NCBI RefSeq assembly: GCF_900116415.1
Contig: NZ_FPAP01000006.1
Location: 98,931-162,930 of the forward strand
Length of the DNA: 64,000 bases
Origin: Chryseobacterium formosense
Lineage (GTDB): Bacteria; Bacteroidota; Bacteroidia; Flavobacteriales; Weeksellaceae
Reading direction: 5' to 3'
Part shown: piece by piece, positions 58,557-64,000 of the stretch
Layout of the letters: every line of letters starts with the position of its first letter
Numbering within the stretch: position 1 is the first letter of the stretch
Made by a program: the position numbers and the translations under genes
The notes under the pieces: model-generated
Told to the model about the DNA's origin: nothing
The model's database searches: none
What the model saw: the letters and a program-made list of their open reading frames with translations, nothing else

Positions 58557-59812
58557 AACAGCTCAAAGTTGTTCAGACTTTCATTTCGAGGTTTCTCATT
58601 TTGATATTAAGCTTTGGCTTGGTGATCTTTTCTACAAATATGTGGGGAAGTGAAGGGAAAGGAACAATTTCGATTGTCATTGCGAATGTTGCCGTTGTCA
58701 GTTTTTTCAGCAGTATTTTTTCGGGAAGCAGCACTTCTTATTTTGCCAGAAAGTTTAAAATTGAGCAGGTTCTGGTTTATTCTTATCTCTGGTCAGTTGT
58801 TACAGGAGTTGCAGTTCCGCTGTTGTTTAGTTTTGCAGGAATTCAAAGCGATTATTTATATGATCTGATCGGGATTTCCGTACTGTCTTCACTTTTATCG
58901 ACCAATATCAATTTGTTTATCGGGACGCAAAATATCAGACTATTTAATATTTATACGGTTTTACAGCAGCTTGTTCATGTTTTATTTATTGTTTTCCTGA
59001 TTTATATTATCAAACTAAAAGATGTTTCAGTTTACTTTTTAGCGCAGATTTTATGTCTGCTCTTTCTATTACTGACCAGTCTTTTCTTTATTTTAAAAAA
59101 ATGTAAAAGCTCTGAATTTTCTTTCTCAAAAGATGTTTTCATCAACATGTTTGAATACGGATGGAAAACTCAGCTCAGCGCATTCATACAGTTTCTCAAT
59201 TACAGGCTTTCCTTTTATTTTCTTGAACATTTTGAAGGGATTGCCGCAGTCGGAATTTTCTCTATAGGAATCACCTTTTCTGAAGCGATCTGGACGATCA
59301 CGAGAAGTATCGCCGTTGTTCTTTATTCCGATGTTGTAAACAGCGAGAGTAGAGAAGATTCTATTTTTAGAACAAAGTCTTCACTAAAACTTTCGTTTAC
59401 CCTAATGGTTGTTTTTGTTTTAGGAATTCTCGTTATTCCGGGCTTTATTTATACGCAGATTTTCGGCGAAGAATTTAGTGAGACAAAAAAGATCATGCTA
59501 TTGCTGTCCCCCGGAATTTTTGCCATTGCAGTCAGCGATATGATCGGATATTACTTTTCGGGGATCAAAGAACTCAGAATTTTAAACATCAAATCAATAA
59601 TCGGATTGTTGATTACCGTTGCCTGTTCATTTTTAATCATTCCGAAATGGGGAATTTTTGGAGCCTGTTTGGTAACCACATCTTCCTACATCGTTTCAGC
59701 AGGAATTTTATTCTGGAAATTTTATCAGTCTACAGATTTTAAGATCAAAGATTATATGATTTCAAAAGATGAGATCAATACTTTAATTAAAACTTTTTCT
59801 AAAAAAAGCTAA
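58553..59812 (+). CDS. Wzx-like oligosaccharide flippase
   Basis: A 419-residue membrane protein with about 12 hydrophobic segments and the polysaccharide-biosynthesis family pattern (STNMWGSEGKGTISIVIANVAVVSFF, LGILVIPGFIYTQIFG, LLLSPGIFAIAVSDMIGYYF). It flips lipid-linked oligosaccharide across the inner membrane. Coupled to the glycosyltransferase. Confidence 0.85.
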   Translation: MKQLKVVQTFISRFLILILSFGLVIFSTNMWGSEGKGTISIVIANVAVVSFFSSIFSGSSTSYFARKFKIEQVLVYSYLWSVVTGVAVPLLFSFAGIQSDYLYDLIGISVLSSLLSTNINLFIGTQNIRLFNIYTVLQQLVHVLFIVFLIYIIKLKDVSVYFLAQILCLLFLLLTSLFFILKKCKSSEFSFSKDVFINMFEYGWKTQLSAFIQFLNYRLSFYFLEHFEGIAAVGIFSIGITFSEAIWTITRSIAVVLYSDVVNSESREDSIFRTKSSLKLSFTLMVVFVLGILVIPGFIYTQIFGEEFSETKKIMLLLSPGIFAIAVSDMIGYYFSGIKELRILNIKSIIGLLITVACSFLIIPKWGIFGACLVTTSSYIVSAGILFWKFYQSTDFKIKDYMISKDEINTLIKTFSKKS

Positions 59813-59877
59813 TTATTTTTCTTGGTTTAAATTAAGTCCAAATCCTTATTTTTACCATTCCAAAAAGCTTTTAAAAT

Positions 59878-61791
59878 ATGTGCGGAATCTGCGGCTATTA
59901 TTCATTTAAGAAAGAAATTTCTTCTAAAAATATTTTAGAAATGAATAGAGCCATCCGTCACCGCGGTCCGGATGACGAAGGTTTCTGGACTTCTGATGGA
60001 TTCGCTGGTGAATCTTTTTCCGGAAACGATTCTACACAAAAAATTAAAGAAACTTTTCCTGTTCTGGATGAAACTTCTTCAAAAATTGCTTTGGGTTTTC
60101 GCAGACTTTCGATTGTAGATTTGTCCGAAAAAGGTCACCAACCGATGCTTTCCGATGATGAAAAAATTACCATTACTTTCAATGGTGAGATTTATAATTT
60201 TAAAAAAATCAGGAAAGAACTTGAAGATTTAGGTTATAGTTTTAAAAGTAGTTCAGATACAGAAGTTATATTAAAATCTTACGAAGAATGGGGAACTGAA
60301 ATGTTCGTTAAATTCGACGGAATGTTTGCGATCGCTTTAATTGATTTAAACCAACAAAAACTCATTCTGGCAAGAGATAGAGTCGGGCTGAAACCCTTAT
60401 TTTATTTTAAAAATGATGATGCTTTGGTTTGGGCGTCAGAAATAAAATCTATTCTGAAAAATGAATTCATCAAACCTGAAATCAATTGGAACGGAGTATA
60501 TACGAATTTCCTTTTTCAGACCACTTTGGCTCCTGAAACCTGTTTTAAAGGCATTTATTCATTGGAACCAGCCAGTTTTTTAACGATTGGTTTAAAAGAT
60601 TTTTCAACATTAAAACAGTTTTACTGGAATTTTCCTGCTAAAAGAAACAATAATATTACAGAAGATGAAGCAGTTGCAAAAGTTGACCAACTTCTTTCTG
60701 AAAGTGTAAAAGAACAACTTTTTGCCGATGTTCCGGTCACGAGTATGATGAGCGGCGGAATTGATTCTACTTTGATTACCGCCAAATCTAAGCCTTATAA
60801 AAATGATATTAATGCATTCACAATCTCGTACCAATTTTCAGAAAGCGAAGTTGAAAATGCATCTTTGTTAGCGGACAAGATCGATATTCGGCATCATGTG
60901 AAGAAAGTTTCGGATGGTGAGATTTTAGATCAGTTAAAAGAAAATATTCAGCATTTTGAAGAACCTTACAGCAGTTTGGAAGTGTTGATGAATGCTGCAG
61001 AATATGCAAAAAATAATGGTTTTAAAGTTGTTCTAAGCGGAAACGGAGCCGATGAACTTTTTGCAGGATATTCTCATTCTTTGAAGCTTAATAAATGGCT
61101 TTCCATGAGAAATTTCAATTTTGTTCGTCATTTTATTTTGACCAACGATAATTTTTCAAAAAAAGTGAAAAACTATTTATCTCAGGATGATATGCTGGAC
61201 TTTTTCCGCCAAAGTCAGGTGGGAATGAAACCTTTGGAAGCTAAAAATGTTTTTTCTGAAAATATTTTTAATTCATTTCAGATCAATTTAAAAGATAGGC
61301 AATTATCTGAAAGCAAAGATTATCAGGGGCTTTTTGAATATGACATGAAATATTCTCTGTCTTCGCATCATGTTTTCAGAGACGATCTGAGCGCGATGAA
61401 ATATAGCGTGGAATTCCGTTATCCTTATTTGAGCAATGATTTAATTGAGTATGTTTCTTCATTACCGGAAAAATTGCGTTACAATGGTATTCAGAATAAA
61501 CCGCTTCTTAGAAAAGTTGCTGAAAAATATCTTCCTCAGGAGATTTTACAGATGCCGAAGCGTGGGTTTTCTTTTCCGCTTGCCCATTTTATTAAAACTG
61601 AACCGAAAGTAAGAGATTTTATTCTTGAAAATTTAAGCAGTCTGAAAAAGAGAAATTTTTTCAATGCAAAAGTTATCGATGAATGGTGGAACAACCAAAA
61701 AAATGAGTATGATTGTGTGAAAATCTGGCAATTGGTCACTTTTGAGCTTTGGTATCAGAAATATTTTGAAAATCACTCAACTTATTTTTGA
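59878..61791 (+). CDS. asnB: Asparagine synthase (glutamine-hydrolysing)
   Basis: A 637-residue enzyme. Mature start MCGICGYYS exposes nucleophile C2 of the glutaminase domain (about 2-210); the synthetase half has the PP-loop motif MSGGIDSTL (about 289-297) and LSGNGADELFAGYSHSL. In polysaccharide clusters such enzymes often amidate sugar acids rather than make asparagine, and the location supports that possibility (inference). Normal length for AsnB of the cluster type. Confidence 0.9.
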   Translation: MCGICGYYSFKKEISSKNILEMNRAIRHRGPDDEGFWTSDGFAGESFSGNDSTQKIKETFPVLDETSSKIALGFRRLSIVDLSEKGHQPMLSDDEKITITFNGEIYNFKKIRKELEDLGYSFKSSSDTEVILKSYEEWGTEMFVKFDGMFAIALIDLNQQKLILARDRVGLKPLFYFKNDDALVWASEIKSILKNEFIKPEINWNGVYTNFLFQTTLAPETCFKGIYSLEPASFLTIGLKDFSTLKQFYWNFPAKRNNNITEDEAVAKVDQLLSESVKEQLFADVPVTSMMSGGIDSTLITAKSKPYKNDINAFTISYQFSESEVENASLLADKIDIRHHVKKVSDGEILDQLKENIQHFEEPYSSLEVLMNAAEYAKNNGFKVVLSGNGADELFAGYSHSLKLNKWLSMRNFNFVRHFILTNDNFSKKVKNYLSQDDMLDFFRQSQVGMKPLEAKNVFSENIFNSFQINLKDRQLSESKDYQGLFEYDMKYSLSSHHVFRDDLSAMKYSVEFRYPYLSNDLIEYVSSLPEKLRYNGIQNKPLLRKVAEKYLPQEILQMPKRGFSFPLAHFIKTEPKVRDFILENLSSLKKRNFFNAKVIDEWWNNQKNEYDCVKIWQLVTFELWYQKYFENHSTYF

Positions 61792-61800
61792 TGAATATTT

Positions 61801-61808
61801 TATCTTTG
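61801..61808 (+). promoter_or_regulatory. Promoter-like box directly before a lipoprotein ATG
   Basis: TATCTTTG (TAnnTTTG) ends five bases before the ATG at 61814. If used, transcription would begin at or near the start codon, giving a leaderless mRNA. Confidence 0.5.
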
Positions 61809-61813
61809 TGCAA

Positions 61814-62320
61814 ATGAAGAAATTATTTCCCTTATTGATGCTTTTCGGTCTTACACTTCTCAGCTGCGGAAGTGATGATGAAGATTTGCAGAAAATCGAC
61901 CAGATATTCAATCTTTATATTCAGGATTCTTCGGGAAAAACCATGCTGAATCCTACAAAAGTAGGTTCTTTTACAGGAGTTTCTTTCAATGATGAACTGG
62001 CTGATAAAGATATCGCTAATGTAAATTACAGCCGCAAAATGCTCGCTGATTCCACTTATTATATCGAATATATTGCCGGAGCAACCAGAGAATTTGTGGC
62101 AGATGAAGCAGATGGAAGTAAAACCTACAGATCTCTGTTGGAAGTTTCTTTAACCAAGAAAATATCCGAAACTCAGAATGATCCTGTGGTGATCGATAGG
62201 ATGGAAATATTTTACCGATCCTCATCCTCCGTTTTTGAAGTTTCCAGAGTCCTTTATAACAATCAATTGATTTTTACGAAGGTTCAAGATCAGCCCAATA
62301 CCGCTATAGTCACAAAATAA
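61814..62320 (+). CDS. Lipoprotein of unknown function
   Basis: A 168-residue protein. Starting at ATG 61814 gives the signal MKKLFPLLMLFGLTLLSC with lipobox cysteine C18 followed by acidic residues (GSDDEDL), typical of Bacteroidota lipoproteins exported toward the surface. The 24-codon extension upstream overlaps asnB and is rejected. A beta-rich body (FNLYIQDSSGKTML, TYYIEYIAGATREF, IFYRSSSSVFEVSRV) gives no family call. Confidence 0.75.
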   Translation: MKKLFPLLMLFGLTLLSCGSDDEDLQKIDQIFNLYIQDSSGKTMLNPTKVGSFTGVSFNDELADKDIANVNYSRKMLADSTYYIEYIAGATREFVADEADGSKTYRSLLEVSLTKKISETQNDPVVIDRMEIFYRSSSSVFEVSRVLYNNQLIFTKVQDQPNTAIVTK

Positions 62321-62324
62321 ATCT

Positions 62325-62333
62325 TAAATTTGC
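62325..62333 (+). promoter_or_regulatory. serS promoter
   Basis: TAAATTTGC, a perfect TAnnTTTGC match, about 95 bases ahead of the serS ATG. Confidence 0.65.
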
Positions 62334-62428
62334 AAAATTGCGGGATGCAGGATGCACGATGATGGAAGTTTTAAAATATTTTCTCATCAAATTAACATCA
62401 GGTACCCATCATCAAACACCCAACAACT

Positions 62429-63697
62429 ATGTTACAGGTTAATTTTTTGCGCGACAACAAAGAGCGCGTTTTAGAAGGTCTTCAGAAAAGACAATTCAAG
62501 AATCCTGAGTTGGTAGACGAGGCTATTGCTACCGACGAAGAAAGAAAAAAAATTCAGTTTGAATTAGATTCTCAGCTTTCCGAGATCAACAAAATTTCCA
62601 AAGAAATTGGAATGTTGATGAAAGAAGGAAAAAAAGAAGAAGCAGAATCTGCAAAGTCTAAAACAGCACAATATAAAGAGTCGACGTCGGAATTAAAGTC
62701 ACAGCTGGATGTAAAAGAAAAAGCGTTATTGGATATTTTATTTCAGATTCCGAATATTCCTTACGAATTGGTAAAAGCAGGTATTTCTGCCGATGATAAT
62801 GAAATCATTTATCAGTCTCATGATGTGGAAGGTTTGGGTGAGGGCGCAATTCCGCACTGGGAACTGGCAAAAAAATACAACCTGATCGATTTTGAACTGG
62901 GCGTGAAAATTGCCGGAGCAGGTTTTCCTGTATATTTCGGGAAAGGAGCAAGATTGCAGAGAGCTTTGGTGCAGTATTTCTTAGATAAAAATACAGATGC
63001 AGGTTACCTTGAGGTAAATCCGCCTCACGTGGTAAATGAAGCTTCTGGCTACGGAACAGGACAGTTGCCGGATAAAGAAGGACAGATGTATTATGTAAAT
63101 GCAGATGATTTATATTTAATTCCTACTGCAGAAGTTCCGGTGACGAATTTATACCGTGATGTTTTATTTGAGGAGAAAGATCTTCCGATTAAAAATACAG
63201 CCTTTTCTCAATGTTACAGAAGAGAAGCGGGAAGTTACGGGGCTCACGTAAGAGGTCTTAACCGTCTTCACCAATTTGAAAAAGTGGAAATTGTAAGAAT
63301 TGAAAAACCTGAGAATTCTTATGCTGTTCTGGAAGAAATGGTAGAGCACATCAAAGGAATTTTGGAAGACCTGGAATTGCCTTACAGAGTATTAAGACTT
63401 TGTGGTGGAGATACGGGTTTTGCTTCTGCAATGACCTATGATTTTGAAGTCTGGAGCGCAGCTCAGGAGAAATGGCTGGAAGTAAGTTCAGTTTCCAACT
63501 TTGAAACGTTCCAGGCAAACCGATTGAAGTGCCGTTACAAAGCAGACGGGAAATCTCAATTGGTTCATACCTTAAACGGTTCAGCAATGGCGTTACCAAG
63601 AATTATGGCGGCGTTGCTTGAAAATAATCAGACTGAAGAAGGCATTAAGCTTCCTAAGAAAATCGCTGAGTATGCGAGATTTGAATTGATTAATTAA
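62429..63697 (+). CDS. serS: Seryl-tRNA synthetase
   Basis: A 422-residue class II synthetase charging tRNA-Ser. An N-terminal coiled-coil arm (about 30-105) binds the long variable arm of tRNA-Ser; motif 2 FSQCYRREAGSYGAHVRGLNRLHQF (shown as the family pattern) and motif 3 with TLNGSAMALPRIMAALLENNQ complete the active site. Length is typical. It has its own promoter and terminator. Confidence 0.96.
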   Translation: MLQVNFLRDNKERVLEGLQKRQFKNPELVDEAIATDEERKKIQFELDSQLSEINKISKEIGMLMKEGKKEEAESAKSKTAQYKESTSELKSQLDVKEKALLDILFQIPNIPYELVKAGISADDNEIIYQSHDVEGLGEGAIPHWELAKKYNLIDFELGVKIAGAGFPVYFGKGARLQRALVQYFLDKNTDAGYLEVNPPHVVNEASGYGTGQLPDKEGQMYYVNADDLYLIPTAEVPVTNLYRDVLFEEKDLPIKNTAFSQCYRREAGSYGAHVRGLNRLHQFEKVEIVRIEKPENSYAVLEEMVEHIKGILEDLELPYRVLRLCGGDTGFASAMTYDFEVWSAAQEKWLEVSSVSNFETFQANRLKCRYKADGKSQLVHTLNGSAMALPRIMAALLENNQTEEGIKLPKKIAEYARFELIN

Positions 63698-63715
63698 TTT
63701 TAATAAATTTCATAT

Positions 63716-63746
63716 AAAAAAGCCATCCGGTTCGGGTGGCTTTTGT
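63716..63746 (+). terminator. Terminator after serS
   Basis: AAAAGCCATCC and GGGTGGCTTTT with a 5-base loop and T-rich tail. The stretch 63747-63919 behind it shows no gene, RNA or repeat that I can support. Confidence 0.8.
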
Positions 63747-63919
63747 TGTTTTATAGTACAGTTTTAAAGTTATTTTTTTTAAAATAATTTACTTGTAAAA
63801 AATATTTCAGACACGACGAGTTCTGTCGCTGCACAGGATTACATTTGTATTATTAACTAATAGTCAACAGATTATGGAAAAAGCACAGTGAATTATTTTG
63901 AAGTGAATTTAAAATATTT

Positions 63920-63928
63920 TAGATTTGC
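63920..63928 (+). promoter_or_regulatory. Promoter near the right edge
   Basis: TAGATTTGC, a perfect TAnnTTTGC element, 35 bases ahead of an ATG at 63964 whose frame stays open to the end of the window. Confidence 0.6.
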
Positions 63929-63963
63929 AGAATTAAACCAAACACAAAATATGATGAACAAAG

Positions 63964-64000
63964 ATGAATAAAACTATTAACCTTCAACAGACGCATTTTT
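63964..64000 (+). CDS. Possible start of a further gene (partial)
   Basis: ATG at 63964 opens a frame reading MNKTINLQQTHF up to the window end, downstream of a good promoter. An earlier ATG at 63951 is closed by a stop after six codons. Too short to identify. Confidence 0.4.
   Translation, partial: MNKTINLQQTHF

Noticed and set aside
63747..63919. Gene or RNA in the gap after serS
   Set aside because: No ORF of useful length, no terminator or stable hairpin; only a promoter at its right end.
1..64000. tRNA or rRNA genes
   Set aside because: No cloverleaf arms with a conserved T-loop GTTCRANNC and no rRNA-like segments were found by reading the intergenic regions.

Overview
This window is a stretch of chromosome from a member of the Flavobacteriia (Bacteroidota), most like Chryseobacterium or a close Weeksellaceae relative. 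The evidence is the AT-rich coding style, the repeated TAnnTTTGC promoter element characteristic of Bacteroidota in place of an E. coli -10 box, the general lack of Shine-Dalgarno sequences, lineage-typical families (DUF4835, DUF4251, the Bacteroidota-type RNA polymerase omega, LptE behind a sigma-54 activator) and small palindromic intergenic repeats. Species assignment is inference from gene content only. I see no rRNA, tRNA, CRISPR array, prophage or complete insertion sequence.

Layout: 0-5 kb holds a DnaQ-type exonuclease with a decayed GIY-YIG domain, lysA behind what looks like a lysine-codon leader peptide attenuator, and three secreted TonB-C-like paralogues. 4.8-12.5 kb holds miaB, a DUF1016 nuclease, a sigma-54 activator, a membrane protein, lptE and a large acidic repeat protein. 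12.5-15.8 kb holds DUF4126, rnpA, tcdA and a TatD-like hydrolase on the minus strand, with a divergent TetR regulator. 15.9-21.3 kb is a housekeeping block bamD-rpoZ-coaBC-DUF4835-recN. 21.3-27 kb holds a small secreted protein, a prolyl oligopeptidase, methylmalonyl-CoA mutase and a stress-type small protein, followed by a 0.6-kb noncoding stretch with a compact structured transcript and repeats.

27.6-31.7 kb is the most unusual part: a tight plus-strand operon of a basic CxxC protein, an RtcB RNA ligase, a nucleotidyltransferase-fold protein, the release-factor homologue PrfH and a TPR protein. RtcB and PrfH together form a known ribosome-repair pair; the other three genes look like undescribed partners. 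31.7-35.4 kb holds two small cytochrome c lipoproteins, meaB (with an abutting 43-residue ORF), a DUF4251 protein, an M48 protease and a small membrane protein. 35.4-44 kb is mostly minus strand: a beta-barrel protein, MlaF/MlaE lipid transporter, a polyprenyl glycosylphosphotransferase, queE, folD, a ParE-type toxin-antitoxin pair, pgi and a DUF4349 lipoprotein.

44-55.4 kb holds an acyl-CoA dehydrogenase, DoxX, an AI-2E family permease, lon, a PpiD-like foldase, the MlaD partner of the distant MlaEF pair, and a two-gene iron-sulfur electron-transfer unit. 55.5-62.3 kb looks like a small surface-polysaccharide cluster (GT-C-like membrane protein, GT4 glycosyltransferase, Wzx-like flippase, asparagine synthetase) with a MITE-like element, then a lipoprotein and serS. 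Envelope biogenesis (LptE, BamD, PpiD, MlaDEF, flippase) and RNA/translation maintenance (miaB, rnpA, tcdA, queE, rtcB, prfH, serS) are the two recurrent themes.
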